A stretch of DNA of 64,000 nt from Phenylobacterium deserti (GCA_943332615.1 CALQQB010000008.1:28213-92212); one strand, 5' to 3'. Shown: positions 36,932-46,368, counted from the first letter of the stretch. Numbers and translations are program-made. Notes: generated from the sequence alone by a model not told the origin.

Positions 36932-37525
36932 ATGCGTCCGCTCACCAGCCTCGTGATCGTCGCTGTCGCCCTGCAGGGCCTCTCGCCTGTCGTGGCCACC
37001 GCCCAGCCGCGCGGCGATCGCTACGCCACCGAGGCCTGTGCGGCATCCGTGCAGGGCGAGGTGCGAAACCGCTATCCCCAGGCCTATGGCGTCCGCCTGG
37101 TGACCCAGGAGCCCCAGCCCGGCGGGCATGACGAGACCCAGGTCCGTGGCCGCGGCGAGTTCGACGACCGCAATGGCGGCGCGGCCCGCTTTGACTACGG
37201 CTGCACCTATAATGCGCGCACGGGCGCCGCCTATGCGCTGGAGGTCCGCGATGTGCGCCCGATCGCCGACACCCGCGCCGGCGGCAAGAAAAAAGACAAC
37301 AGCGCGGCAATCGCCGGCCTTGTGCTGGGCGCGATCGTCGTGGGGGCGATCGCCGCCAACGCAACCAAGGACCGCGACCAGAACCGCGACCGCGAGGACT
37401 ATGGCCGCGGCCGCCGGGGGGATTTCAGCCCAGAGCCGGGCGTGGTCTGCAACGCCCGCGAAGCCTCCTGCTACAAGGACGGCCGCTACTCCGAGAAATG
37501 GACCCGGCGGACCTTCGCCTACTGA
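36932..37525 (+). CDS. Secreted protein of unknown function with glycine-zipper-like helix
   Basis: 197 residues from the ATG at 36932 (GGAGGAGGGG upstream). A signal peptide ends near ATAQ. A globular part with two Cys (TEACAASVQGEVRNRY and FDYGCTYNARTG) leads to a short hydrophobic segment (SAAIAGLVLGAIVVGAIAAN, about 129-148), then a highly charged RDQNRDRED linker and a C-terminal Cys pair (VVCNAREASCYKDG). The layout resembles the secreted protein at 4510-4935. Function unknown. It converges on sodB. Confidence 0.75.
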   Translation: MRPLTSLVIVAVALQGLSPVVATAQPRGDRYATEACAASVQGEVRNRYPQAYGVRLVTQEPQPGGHDETQVRGRGEFDDRNGGAARFDYGCTYNARTGAAYALEVRDVRPIADTRAGGKKKDNSAAIAGLVLGAIVVGAIAANATKDRDQNRDREDYGRGRRGDFSPEPGVVCNAREASCYKDGRYSEKWTRRTFAY

Positions 37526-37544
37526 GCCCCGCCGGATAGACCGA

Positions 37545-38225
37545 TCACGCGGTCGGTCGGCCTGCGGCGTCCGGCTTGCGGTCCGCCAGTTCGGCCCGCG
37601 GCGACGGATAGCGGAAGCCCGCGCCTCGCCCGTCAGCCGCGGCGAGCTGGCCGGCCGCGAATTCCCAGTTGGCGACGCTCTCGAACCAGCGCTCCAGGAA
37701 GGCTTTCCGGTCGTTCTTGTAGTCCAGATAGTAGGCGTGCTCCCACAGGTCGCATGCGAGCAGCGGGAACAGGCCCTCGCGAACCAGGGTGTCCTCTGCG
37801 TCGTGGGTGGAGATCACCTTCAGCCCGGCCGATCCGGTGACCAGCCACACCCAGCCGGAGCCGAAGTGATTGACGCCTTCTTCTACAAAGGCGTCGTTCA
37901 GCGTCTGCTGGCCGCCGAAATCCTGAATCATCCGGGCAAGCTCTCCGCCGGGCGCCGCCACGCCGGCGGGGCGCATCGAGTCCCAGAAGAAGGCGTGGTT
38001 CCAGGCCTGGGCAGCGTTGTTGAACAGCGCCTTGTCGCCCCGTTTGTGGGCCTCGCGCACCACCTCCTCCAGCGGCCGGCCCGCGAGACCAGCCTTGGCG
38101 GCCAAGTCATTCGTCTTGTCGACGTAGGTCCTGTGGTGCTTGTCGTGGTGGGCGTGCAGGGTTTCCCTGGAGATCAGGGGCGAGAGCGCATCGTAGGCAT
38201 AGGGAAGTTCGGGCAGGACATACAT
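37545..38225 (-). CDS. sodB: Fe/Mn superoxide dismutase
   Basis: 226 residues from the ATG at 38225. Metal ligands fit the family: a His in ETLHAHHDKHHRTYVDK, a His in AWNHAFFWDSM, and Asp and His in CDLWEHAYYLDYKNDR. The GGQQTLNDAF and GSGWVWLV blocks are also present. Metal choice (Fe or Mn) is not certain. The C-terminal 30 residues (ADGRGAGFRYPSPRAELADR) are a disordered-looking extension beyond the usual end. No signal peptide is seen. It protects the cytoplasm from superoxide. Confidence 0.95.
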   Translation of the reverse strand: MYVLPELPYAYDALSPLISRETLHAHHDKHHRTYVDKTNDLAAKAGLAGRPLEEVVREAHKRGDKALFNNAAQAWNHAFFWDSMRPAGVAAPGGELARMIQDFGGQQTLNDAFVEEGVNHFGSGWVWLVTGSAGLKVISTHDAEDTLVREGLFPLLACDLWEHAYYLDYKNDRKAFLERWFESVANWEFAAGQLAAADGRGAGFRYPSPRAELADRKPDAAGRPTA

Positions 38226-38342
38226 CGGTGGGCCTCCGGGGTTCGGTGGTCCTCCAACAGTCTGGGAGGGCAGAGCGTTCCGTCGTGGCGTTGCAAGAGC
38301 GCCTAGCCGAACCCCGCGACGCCCCCTAAAGCGGACCTGCAA

Positions 38343-38429
38343 GCGGGCGTGGCGGAACTGGTAGACGCAGCGGACTTAAAATCCGCTTCCGGTCACGGAG
38401 TGTCGGTTCGAGCCCGACCGCCCGCACCA
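38343..38429 (+). tRNA. tRNA-Leu (anticodon UAA)
   Basis: An 87-base class II tRNA. The acceptor arms GCGGGCG and CGCCCGC pair fully, and ACCA is encoded at the 3' end. The anticodon stem GCGGA/TCCGC encloses loop CTTAAAA, giving anticodon TAA, which reads UUA. A long variable arm and the T-arm GGTTCGAGCC are present. No integrase or att duplication is seen beside it. Confidence 0.97.
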
Positions 38430-38588
38430 GGCGCGCCGTGCGTGCGCCGACTTCGCCAAATTTGACGGCCGCCGCCTTGTTTTCCCCTAGGGCGTCCCAA
38501 CCTACTGTACCGAAGCTTCGATTGCGCGCGTGAGTCCGGTTCGCCCGAGTTGAGTCGGGGCGCGGCCGACGGGGAGGACAGTACGGTC

Positions 38589-39548
38589 ATGTCGACCACC
38601 GAACCCCCGGAAGTCGCGGCCCCGCCTCCGTTTGTCGATGCGCGCCCGGGGGCGCGGGGCACGCCGCCCTTCGCCGCCCTGCGGGCCTTCGACGCGTTCG
38701 GCCGCACCGGCAGCATGCGCCGCGCCGCACGAGACCTGGGCATCGACCATGCCGCGGTCAGCCGGCATGTGCGCGCGCTGGAGACCTGGGTAGGCGTGCT
38801 GCTGGTCGAGCGGAGCCAGGCCGGGGGGCGGCTGACCGTGCATGGGGAGCGCTATCACCGGCGGGTGTCTGCGGCCCTGCACGAAATCCAGACGGCCACG
38901 GCCAACATCATGGAACCGGATGTCAGCGCGCCGCTGAAGATATGGTGCCCGTCGGGCTTCGCCTCCTGGCTGGCCCCGCGGCTGGGGCGGTTCCGGCAGG
39001 ACAATCCAGACTTCGATGTGGAGGTGCAGCCGACCGAGGCGCGGCCCGACTTCGCCTCCGGCGAGGCGGATGCCGATATCCGCTTCCTGCTGGGCCGTCG
39101 GCGGCCGGAACGGATGTTCAGCGGGGTCAAGTCGGTCGAGCTGGCGCGGCCGGACGTGATCGCGGTGGCCAGCCCGGAGCTGCTGGCGGCCAGCTGCCCG
39201 ATCCTGGAGCCCACTGACCTGCTGGGCCTGCCGCTCCTGCACAAGAAGGACGACACCCAGTGGCGCGCGTGGCTCGCGGACCAGGGGTTGCCCCGCATGC
39301 ACCACCTACCGGGCCTGCGCCTCTGGTACACCACCATGACGCTGGAGGCCGCGCGATCGGGCCAGGGGGTGGCGCTCTCCAACGCCGCCCTGCTGCGCGA
39401 CGACCTGGCGGCGGGACGTCTGGTGCAGATCGATGTCGGGCGGCCGATCACCAGCGGGGCCTATTTCTTCACCACCCGGACCGACCGGTGGCTGTCTCCC
39501 CCCCTGGTGCGTTTGCGCCGCTGGCTGCAGCAGGCGCTCGCCGACTAG
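38589..39548 (+). CDS. LysR family transcriptional regulator
   Basis: 319 residues from the ATG at 38589 (GGGGAGGAC upstream). A Pro/Ala-rich lead of about 30 residues precedes the winged helix-turn-helix FDAFGRTGSMRRAARDLGID with HAAVSRHVRALETW. The effector-binding domain (about 115-319) resembles the GcvA subgroup. No divergent gene adjoins its start, and the TonB receptor begins 245 bp after its stop, so it may control that receptor, which is inference. DNA target unknown. Confidence 0.93.
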   Translation: MSTTEPPEVAAPPPFVDARPGARGTPPFAALRAFDAFGRTGSMRRAARDLGIDHAAVSRHVRALETWVGVLLVERSQAGGRLTVHGERYHRRVSAALHEIQTATANIMEPDVSAPLKIWCPSGFASWLAPRLGRFRQDNPDFDVEVQPTEARPDFASGEADADIRFLLGRRRPERMFSGVKSVELARPDVIAVASPELLAASCPILEPTDLLGLPLLHKKDDTQWRAWLADQGLPRMHHLPGLRLWYTTMTLEAARSGQGVALSNAALLRDDLAAGRLVQIDVGRPITSGAYFFTTRTDRWLSPPLVRLRRWLQQALAD

Positions 39549-39793
39549 GCGAGTTTCCGGGGCCAGCTGTTGACCGCAGATCAACATGCCAGCACCGTTG
39601 TCACCTTTACGATCCCCCGTTCCGGCCTGATCTTCGTCTCACCAAGGGACCGCAAGAGTCCCGGGAGGGACGTCAGGCGAATTTCAGCCGGTTGATTTCA
39701 AAAACCGTGGGAGGCGGCTCCCGCGCTCGGTCGCCTCGTGATTTCGAGGCGCGCGCGAAATGAGCCCCACCACGACACATTGGGGGTATTTCC

Positions 39794-42700
39794 ATGTCAT
39801 CGCGCCTATTCACGACCGCGTCGCGGGCCTCGCTGGCCCTGGCGCTGGGGCTCTTCGGGCAAGCTGCCCACGCGCAGTCGGCCGCGCCCGCCGAAGTCCA
39901 AGAGGTGGTGGTCACCGGGTCTTTCATCGCCGGCACGCCTGAGGACGCCGCCGTCCCGGTGGACGTGATCAACAGCGAAGCGCTGGAGAAGCAGGGCTCG
40001 CCGACCATGGTCCAACTGGTGAAGACCTTCACCGGGGCCGGGGCCGGGATCGGGGAGAGCAACCGCTACAATGGCGGGGCGGGGTCGGCGACGGTGAACC
40101 TGCGCGGCTTCGGCTCGGCGCGAACCCTGGTGCTGATGAATAGCCGGCGGATGGCCGACACCACCCAGGCCGCCTTCTCGGGCGGCGGCACCGACCTCGA
40201 CTTCATTCCCTCGGCGGCCATCGGGCGGATCGAGGTGCTGAAGGACGGCGCGGCCGCCACCTACGGCTCCGACGCTGTGGCCGGGGTGGTCAACTTCATC
40301 ACCCGCAAGGATCTGAACGGCTTCGAGTTCGACGCTCAGTACGGCTACGTCCGAGACACCACGGGCGACTACGAGGGCAACCTCGCCTGGGGCAAGAAGT
40401 TCGACAACGGCAACGTCCTGCTGACCGCCGGCTATCGCCGCCGCAGCGTTCTGCACACCCTGGAACGCGACTGGGCGATCGTGCCCTACGCCCAGGACCC
40501 CAACGCCGGCTGGACCACCACCACCAGCGTCGTCAACTACCAGACGCCGGGCGCCACCAACTTCGCGGCTGGAACTTACATCGGCCCCGACGGCCTGCCC
40601 TATTCGTTGTCGGCGGCCCAGCCGATCCGCGACAATGGCTGCACCCAATTGGGCGGGCAACTGACCAGCACCGCCGGCGTGCCGCAGACCGACGCCACGG
40701 TCACCACCACCTCGCAGTGCCGCTTCCAGTTCACGCCCTTCAACGATCTGGTGAACGACGAGCACCACTACCAGCTCTACGGCGAGGTGAACTTCGAGTT
40801 CAGCGAGGCAATGCAGTTTCACGGCGAGGCCTTCTGGTCGCGCCACGAGGTGCCGCGCCAGCGGATCTCGCCCTCCAACTCGACCACCAACTTCCCCACC
40901 GCCGTGCAACTGGGCGGAACCTCGGCCTCGACCGCGACGCCCAACTTCAACGGGCAGGTGCCGTTCTTCGTGCCGCGCTCCAATCCCGGCTACCAGGCGA
41001 CCTTCAACTTCGTCACCAACCCCACGAAAGGCTGCATGGCGCCCCTGACGCGGGCCCAGTGCGCGGCGGCCCTGTCGGTCGCCGGCCTGTCGCTGCCCCA
41101 GGCCACCTGGCGGGCGATCGCCTTCTCCGGTGACCCGAATACCGAGAACGGCGGCGGCTTTCAGACCGTGAACGCCGAGGCTTACCGGGTCGCCGGCGGC
41201 TTCAAGGGCAAGATCTTCGACGGGATCAACTACGACACCGGCCTGACCTACATGTCGACCACGAGCAACGTCAGCACGCCCGACATCGTGGTCAACCGGC
41301 TGCAGGATGCGCTGAACGGCTACGGCAGCCGCAAGGGCGATGCCAACCAGTGCACCCAGGCCGAGAAGATCGCAGTCAATGCCGGCAATGCGGCGGCGGG
41401 CTGCTACTATTTCAACCCCTTCGCGAACGCCCAGACCATCAAGCTGGGGGGCGACGTGCCGACCGGCTACTTCAACCCGGCGGTCGCCAATGACCCGCTG
41501 GTCTTGCAGACCCTCTACGAAAAGCCGCTCACCACCCTCACCAACCGCATCCTGGTGGGTGACCTGGTGTTCTCGGGCGAGCTGCCGTTCGCCCTGCCGG
41601 GGGGGAGCGTCCGGGCGGCGGTCGGCGGCCAGTACCGCAAGCGCACCTTCCTGGGCGACTACAGCCGCCTGAACAACTCCGAGATCACCCCCTGTGTCGA
41701 CTCCGTCGATGATGGCGTTCCGGTATGCTCGGCGCCCACCGGCGCGCTGATCTTCAACGCGTCCAACGGCAACTACCACTACACCGACGACGTCTGGGCC
41801 GTGTTCGCCGAGGTGAAGCTGCCGATCTTGGACAACCTCGAGGTCACCGGCGCGATCCGGCACGAGGACTATGGCTCCATCGGCACCACGACCAACCCGA
41901 AGATCGCAATGCGCTACGAGCCCCTGGACTGGCTGACGTTCCGGGCCTCGGCCAGCACCACCTTCCGGGCGCCCACGGCCCTGGTGACGACGCCGCGGGA
42001 CGTGAAGGGCCAGTCGAACCTGGGCGGCTCCTACAAGGCCACCCTGACCAGCAACAACCCGAACCTGAAGCCGGAGACGGCGCACGCCTACAACGTCGGC
42101 TTCGTGACCCGGTTCGCGGGCTTCACGGGCTCGGTCGATTACTACCGCTTCGACTTCAAAAAAGAGCTGACCAGCGAGACCCCGGCACTGATCTTCACTC
42201 AGGCCGCGAAGCTGGCCACGGCAGCGACCTGCAACGACCCGTCGCTGGCCGCGGTCAAGGCCCGCTTCGACTACGCCGCCGGAACCGTGAACTGCGCCAC
42301 CACCGGGATCATCCTGACTCGCTCGAATCAGGTGAACGGGCCCAACACCAAGACCTCGGGCATCGACGTGCGCGGGCAGTACGACTTCGACATCGCCAAG
42401 CTGGCGTCACTGTCGGAGCTCAACGCCACCATCGGCTTCGAGGCCACCTATCTGATCGAGTACAAGCGCAGCGCCTTCACCCTGCTGGGCGACGACAGCA
42501 TCATCCTGCAGGCGGCCGTGGATCGGTCCGGCTCCCACGACCTGCTCTCGGCCTTCTTCTCCTATCCGAAGATCCGCGCCACGGGGTTCGCCAGCCTGTC
42601 GGGCGAGACCTGGAGCGTGCGCTGGCAGACCCTCTACCACGAGGGCACCCAGCCTTCGGCGGCCCTGGTCACCTATGACGCCACCAACACGGCGGTGCTG

Positions 42701-42898
42701 ACCGGCAAGTCGAAGGCCTTCTGGCAGCACGATGTGGTGTTCCGGATGGAGACCAAGTGGGACGCCGCCTTCACGGTCAGCGTGCAGAACATCTTCGACA
42801 CCGACCCGCCGTTCAAGCACAGCCAGTACAACTACGACTACACCTCGGCGAGCCCGCTGGGCCGGGTCGTCGAGTTCGGGGTCAAGAAGACGTTTTAG
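39794..42898 (+). CDS. TonB-dependent outer-membrane receptor
   Basis: 1034 residues with a signal peptide (RASLALALGLFGQAAHAQ). A TonB-box-like stretch is followed by VQEVVVTGSFI. The plug domain includes LRGFGSARTLVLMNSRRMAD and IEVLKDGAAATYGSDAVAGV, then a large 22-strand barrel ending in a terminal Phe (GRVVEFGVKKTF). The size fits receptors for glycans, sterol-like or peptide ligands in oligotrophic Alphaproteobacteria. The 245-bp leader 39549-39793 has two short hairpins but no recognisable riboswitch. A strong terminator follows directly. Ligand unknown. Confidence 0.95.
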   Translation: MSSRLFTTASRASLALALGLFGQAAHAQSAAPAEVQEVVVTGSFIAGTPEDAAVPVDVINSEALEKQGSPTMVQLVKTFTGAGAGIGESNRYNGGAGSATVNLRGFGSARTLVLMNSRRMADTTQAAFSGGGTDLDFIPSAAIGRIEVLKDGAAATYGSDAVAGVVNFITRKDLNGFEFDAQYGYVRDTTGDYEGNLAWGKKFDNGNVLLTAGYRRRSVLHTLERDWAIVPYAQDPNAGWTTTTSVVNYQTPGATNFAAGTYIGPDGLPYSLSAAQPIRDNGCTQLGGQLTSTAGVPQTDATVTTTSQCRFQFTPFNDLVNDEHHYQLYGEVNFEFSEAMQFHGEAFWSRHEVPRQRISPSNSTTNFPTAVQLGGTSASTATPNFNGQVPFFVPRSNPGYQATFNFVTNPTKGCMAPLTRAQCAAALSVAGLSLPQATWRAIAFSGDPNTENGGGFQTVNAEAYRVAGGFKGKIFDGINYDTGLTYMSTTSNVSTPDIVVNRLQDALNGYGSRKGDANQCTQAEKIAVNAGNAAAGCYYFNPFANAQTIKLGGDVPTGYFNPAVANDPLVLQTLYEKPLTTLTNRILVGDLVFSGELPFALPGGSVRAAVGGQYRKRTFLGDYSRLNNSEITPCVDSVDDGVPVCSAPTGALIFNASNGNYHYTDDVWAVFAEVKLPILDNLEVTGAIRHEDYGSIGTTTNPKIAMRYEPLDWLTFRASASTTFRAPTALVTTPRDVKGQSNLGGSYKATLTSNNPNLKPETAHAYNVGFVTRFAGFTGSVDYYRFDFKKELTSETPALIFTQAAKLATAATCNDPSLAAVKARFDYAAGTVNCATTGIILTRSNQVNGPNTKTSGIDVRGQYDFDIAKLASLSELNATIGFEATYLIEYKRSAFTLLGDDSIILQAAVDRSGSHDLLSAFFSYPKIRATGFASLSGETWSVRWQTLYHEGTQPSAALVTYDATNTAVLTGKSKAFWQHDVVFRMETKWDAAFTVSVQNIFDTDPPFKHSQYNYDYTSASPLGRVVEFGVKKTF

Positions 42899-42930
42899 GG
42901 GCGCCACTTTCCTCCCCCTGAACGCGACTG

Positions 42931-42962
42931 AGCCGCCCCTCATCCCAGGGGCGGCTTTTTCT
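42931..42962 (+). terminator. Rho-independent terminator of the TonB receptor gene
   Basis: A perfect stem AGCCGCCCCT / AGGGGCGGCT with a CATCCC loop is followed by TTTTTCTT. It lies 32 bp after the receptor stop and just before the stop of the convergent Rrf2 gene, so it could stop transcripts from the left. The minus-strand side has no good T run. Confidence 0.92.
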
Positions 42963-42969
42963 TGGGAGA

Positions 42970-43428
42970 CTATGGGGTGGGTCCGGGCGCGCGCTCGTCC
43001 AGCAGGCTGACGGGCCCGACGCCGTTCAGCGCGTCGGTGAGGGTGGTGCGGTCCAGGATCTCGGAGACTTCGTTGCGCACCCGGGCCATCACCTGTCGAA
43101 GCACGCAGGCGGCTTCGTCGGGACAGTCGTCGCAGCGGCGGTAAAAGTTGCGACTGGCGCAAGGCAGCAGGGCCAGAGGCCCGTCCGTCTGGCGGATCAC
43201 CTCGCCGAAGGTGATCTGGTCGGCTGAGCGCGCCAGCCGATAGCCGCCGGCTGCGCCCCGGCTGCTTTCCACGATCCGCGCCTTGCGCATCTCGGTCATG
43301 ATGGCTTCGAGGAATTTGCGCGGGATGGCTTCCTGCTCGGCGATGGCGGCCACGCCCAATTGCTCCGGCACGCGCCGGGCCAGGCAGAGCAGGGCCTTCA
43401 GGGCATAGCGCCCGCGTTGCGACAACAT
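42970..43428 (-). CDS. Rrf2 family transcriptional regulator, probably with Fe-S ligands
   Basis: 152 residues. The winged helix is LSQRGRYALKALLCLARRV, with ESSRGAAGGYRLARSADQI as the wing. Cys residues in LLPCASRNFYRRCDDCP and EAACVLRQV give the three-Cys loop seen in IscR/NsrR/RirA-type members, so an Fe-S cluster may sense redox, NO or iron. There is no isc or suf gene beside it. It is convergent with the TonB receptor. The start at 43428 gives the standard N-terminus. The 187 bp upstream to the LuxR stop show nothing further. Confidence 0.92.
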   Translation of the reverse strand: MLSQRGRYALKALLCLARRVPEQLGVAAIAEQEAIPRKFLEAIMTEMRKARIVESSRGAAGGYRLARSADQITFGEVIRQTDGPLALLPCASRNFYRRCDDCPDEAACVLRQVMARVRNEVSEILDRTTLTDALNGVGPVSLLDERAPGPTP

Positions 43429-43615
43429 CCGTCCAGGTCCAGTCGGCCTCCCTGGCTGGAGGCGTCCCCCAATCCGCCCTGATCCGTCGGCCGGATCAAC
43501 AGACTTCGCGCGCGGCGGATCAGGAAGGCGGCTACGCCGCGCCTGGCCGGGGCGTGCGGAGTGCGTCTGGCCCCCGCGCTCCAGCGTCTTGGTCGCTCCC
43601 GCCCTCGCGCCGCGA

Positions 43616-44359
43616 TCAACTGCCCGCGCCGATGTAACCCAGGATGGACGCCCGGTGGACCGCCTGGGACCGGCCGGCCACGGCGAGCTTGCGGGCGGCG
43701 TTGCCCATGTGGAAGCGGACCGTGGGCAGCGAGATTTCCACCAGCGTGCTGATGTCAGCGTCGGTCTTTCCGGCGGCGGCCCACTTCAGGCACTGGATTT
43801 CGCGACGGGTCAGGCGGGCCGGCGTGCGGTCGGAACCGGCGATCGCGTCCTCGTAGGTGGCGACGAACTTCATCGCCAGGATATGCATCTCGCCCGCGTG
43901 TTCGGCGAAGGCGGAGGCTACGTCGAAGGTGTCGTCCGGCGTGGCCCAGATCACCACGCCGATGACGCCGCGCGGCAGGTAGGCCGGGGCCACGATCGCC
44001 GCGCCGACCCCCATCCGGTCGATGGGTCCCTCGGAGGTGATGGCGTCCAGCGACCGGTTCGACCGCCAGGAGCCGAACCGGCCGTTTTGAAAATAGTAGG
44101 GCTCTGCACAGGCCCGCGCGGCGTGGATGAACGCGGCCTTGAGCGCGAAGCTGTGGTCTTCCCAGTAGCGCAGCTTGGGATCGATCCAATGGAACACGGT
44201 CTCGGCCAGGGGGTGACCGTTGGTGTCGAGCGGTGGGCGGCTGGAACCGATGTCGGCGGCGGCGGAGGTGTAGTCGAGGCCGACCTGTTTGCCTTTGGCC
44301 ACGATTTCGCGGGCCAGAGCTTCGGCATCGGCAAGCAGGGTCGCGGCGGCGACGGCCAT
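43616..44359 (-). CDS. LuxR family regulator with autoinducer-binding-like domain
   Basis: 247 residues from the ATG at 44359. Upstream GTG or TTG codons (up to 44416) could extend it by up to 19 residues. An N-terminal autoinducer-type sensing domain (about 1-165, with HSFALKAAFIHAARACAEP and GVGAAIVAPAYLPRGVIG) precedes the GerE helix-turn-helix LTRREIQCLKWAAAGKTDAD and VRFHMGNAARKL. No luxI-type synthase is nearby, so it would be a solo. The divergent acyl-CoA dehydrogenase start is 98 bp away, and regulation of that gene is plausible. Confidence 0.9.
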   Translation of the reverse strand: MAVAAATLLADAEALAREIVAKGKQVGLDYTSAAADIGSSRPPLDTNGHPLAETVFHWIDPKLRYWEDHSFALKAAFIHAARACAEPYYFQNGRFGSWRSNRSLDAITSEGPIDRMGVGAAIVAPAYLPRGVIGVVIWATPDDTFDVASAFAEHAGEMHILAMKFVATYEDAIAGSDRTPARLTRREIQCLKWAAAGKTDADISTLVEISLPTVRFHMGNAARKLAVAGRSQAVHRASILGYIGAGS

Positions 44360-44457
44360 CGGTGGGGGAGCCCCTATCACTTCCACTAGCTTGTTCTCGC
44401 CCGCGCCCGTCCGCAAGGTCGCTCAGTGCGACGTGAACGCACGATAGCGGCGCTTAT

Positions 44458-45639
44458 ATGGACCTTGAGTTGCGTGACGACGACCTCGCCTTCCGGGACG
44501 AGGTTCGGGCCTTTCTGGATGCGAACCTGACGCCGGCGCTGCGCGTGGCCGGGAGCAGGGTCACAAGCGTGTTCTGCGAGCCGCGCTACAGCCTGACTTG
44601 GCAGCGGATTCTGCACGCCCGCGGCTGGGCCGCGCCCAGCTGGCCGGTGGAATACGGCGGCCCGGGCTGGAACGAGGTGCAGCGCTCGATCTTCGCCGCC
44701 GAATGCGCTCGGGCCTCGGCGCCCGGCCTGGCGCCGATGGGCCTGCGCATGGTTGGCCCGGTGATCATGGGCTACGGCACGCCCGAGCAGAAGGCGCACG
44801 ACCTGCCGCGCATCCTGTCCGGCGAGGACTACTGGTGCCAGGGCTACTCCGAGCCCGGCTCCGGCTCCGATCTCGCATCGCTTCAGCTTCAGGCCCTGAG
44901 CGACGGAGACGATTACGTTCTCTCGGGGTCTAAAATCTGGACGACCCACGCCCAGTACGCCAACCGCATGTTCTGCCTGGTGCGCACCAACCGGGACGGC
45001 AAGCCGCAGGCCGGGATCACCTTCCTGCTGCTGGACATGGCGACGCCGGGCCTGACGGTGAAGCCGATCATCACCCTGGCCGGCGAGCACGAGGTGAACC
45101 AGGTGTTCTTCGACAACGTCCGCGTGCCCAAGGCCAACCGGGTCGGACCCGAGAACCAGGGCTGGACGGTCGCCAAGTACCTGCTGGAGTTCGAGCGCGG
45201 CGGCGGCTCGGCACCGGGCCTGAAGGTGGGCCTGGATCGCGCGGCCGGCATTGCCGATGTGGCCGGGGCCGACGACCGCGCCCACCGCCGCCGGCTGGCC
45301 GAATCCCAGATCGCGGTCACCGCCATCGATATGTCCGAACGGCGGGTGCTGAGTGCGCTGGCCAGCGGTAACCCGCCGGGTCCGGCATCGTCGATGCTGA
45401 AGATCAACGGCACGGAGGCCATGCAGCGGATCGACGAGATCTCCATCGCCGCCCTGGGCCCCTACGCCCACGTCGAGCAGATGCAGGCCCGCGAAGCCGG
45501 GTCGAACATCGAGCCTGTCGGACCCGAGGCGGGCCTTACCGCCATGCCCCGCTACCTGAACAACCGGGCCGCCACGATCTATGGCGGCTCCAACGAGATC
45601 CAAAGAGACATAATCGCCCGGCTCGTCCTCGGGCTGTGA
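44458..45639 (+). CDS. Acyl-CoA dehydrogenase
   Basis: 393 residues with the three-domain acyl-CoA dehydrogenase fold: an N-terminal helix bundle (DDDLAFRDEVRAFLDANLTP), a middle beta domain with the FAD/substrate strings YSEPGSGSDLASLQ and SGSKIWTTHAQ, and a C-terminal bundle ending TIYGGSNEIQRDIIARLVLG. It oxidises an acyl-CoA using FAD and passes electrons to ETF. It is divergent from the LuxR gene. A MerR gene begins 17 bases after its stop, a pairing common in acyl-CoA catabolism operons. Chain length is not predictable. Confidence 0.95.
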   Translation: MDLELRDDDLAFRDEVRAFLDANLTPALRVAGSRVTSVFCEPRYSLTWQRILHARGWAAPSWPVEYGGPGWNEVQRSIFAAECARASAPGLAPMGLRMVGPVIMGYGTPEQKAHDLPRILSGEDYWCQGYSEPGSGSDLASLQLQALSDGDDYVLSGSKIWTTHAQYANRMFCLVRTNRDGKPQAGITFLLLDMATPGLTVKPIITLAGEHEVNQVFFDNVRVPKANRVGPENQGWTVAKYLLEFERGGGSAPGLKVGLDRAAGIADVAGADDRAHRRRLAESQIAVTAIDMSERRVLSALASGNPPGPASSMLKINGTEAMQRIDEISIAALGPYAHVEQMQAREAGSNIEPVGPEAGLTAMPRYLNNRAATIYGGSNEIQRDIIARLVLGL

Positions 45640-45656
45640 CGGAGGAAACGACGACC

Positions 45657-46073
45657 ATGACCCTGCTGCTCAACCTTCGCCGGCCACCGTACCGGACCTA
45701 TTCGATCACCCAGCTCTGCCGCGAGTTCGGCGCGACGCCCCGGGCGCTGCGGTTCTACGAGGAACAGGGGTTGCTGGCGCCGGCGCGCCGCGACACCAGC
45801 CGGGTCTATTCCTACAAGGACCGCGCCCGGCTGAAGATGATCCTCAACGGCCGCCGGGTCGGCCTGTCGATCGCCGAAATCCGCGACATCCTCGACCTTT
45901 ACGAGGAGGAAGGCGAAGCCGCCCAGAGCGCCGAGGCCCTGCGCATCTTCCGCCACCGCATCGCCCAGCTGGAGAGCCAGCGGGTCGAGGTGGAGGAGGC
46001 CATCTCGACCCTCCGGCAGGCCGCCAGCCAACTGGAGCGGCAGTATCCCGAGGTGGCCCGGCTGGATGCCTGA
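45657..46073 (+). CDS. MerR family transcriptional regulator
   Basis: 138 residues from the ATG at 45657, with GGAGG upstream; a GTG at 45636 overlapping the previous stop is an alternative. The winged helix-turn-helix is TYSITQLCREFGATPRALRF with YEEQGLLAPARR. A long dimerisation helix follows (LFRHRIAQLESQRVEVEEAI type, about 95-130), and the effector region is minimal, as in regulators of branched-chain or fatty acyl-CoA genes (LiuR-like). It probably controls the upstream dehydrogenase. Confidence 0.92.
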   Translation: MTLLLNLRRPPYRTYSITQLCREFGATPRALRFYEEQGLLAPARRDTSRVYSYKDRARLKMILNGRRVGLSIAEIRDILDLYEEEGEAAQSAEALRIFRHRIAQLESQRVEVEEAISTLRQAASQLERQYPEVARLDA

Positions 46074-46238
46074 ATGAGCGCCGCCCACGACCTTTCGGAT
46101 CGACCCCGACCGCAGGTGATCAGCGGCGGAAGGGTGAACTACCACGAACCGGTCGGCGACGCGGGGCGTTGGGCCGGACTCAATGGCCTGGCCATGGTTG
46201 CGCGCCGGACGCCTGGGGAAGTGACCCGCGCGGCGTAG
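46074..46238 (+). CDS. Possible 54-residue protein downstream of merR
   Basis: An ATG directly after the merR stop (TGAATG) opens 54 codons, MSAAHDLSDRPRPQVISGGR then VNYHEPVGDAGRWAGLNGLA, ending in TRAA. It has no hydrophobic segment. It could be read by coupled translation, but I recognise no family. It may equally be the fossil end of a lost gene. The remainder of 46239-46368 is the repeat element described separately. Confidence 0.25.
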   Translation: MSAAHDLSDRPRPQVISGGRVNYHEPVGDAGRWAGLNGLAMVARRTPGEVTRAA

Positions 46239-46263
46239 GGCCGGCTGGGTCGGGAGCCGGGAT

Positions 46264-46347
46264 AGGGTCTCTACTCAACACCCCCTCATCCCGTCGAACG
46301 CCGGGATGAGCGGAAGTTATTGAAAATATTGGGTGTGAATTGGACCC
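46264..46347. repeat. Short copy of a MITE-like hairpin repeat
   Basis: 84 bp beginning AGGGTCTCTACTCAACACC and ending near GTGTGAATTGGACCC. The centre is a palindrome CTCATCCCGTCGAACGCCGG then GATGAG. The flanks and centre match the longer element at 63508-63692 (shared GCCGGGATGAGCGGAA, then A/T-rich TTGAAA). The copy here lacks the inter-arm spacer. Confidence 0.75.
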
Positions 46348-46368
46348 GGGAACCGGACGAGCCGGCCT

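Noticed and set aside
38343..38429. tRNA-Leu as an integration site for the phage element
   Set aside because: The phage arm is over 20 kb away, no integrase is near, and no duplicated tRNA end was seen.
39549..39793. Riboswitch in the TonB receptor leader
   Set aside because: Short hairpins exist, but no cobalamin, thiamine or other conserved core could be recognised.
39806..42085. A 759-codon minus-strand open frame
   Set aside because: It is antisense to the TonB receptor, has Val/Gly/Arg/His-rich shadow composition and no domain.
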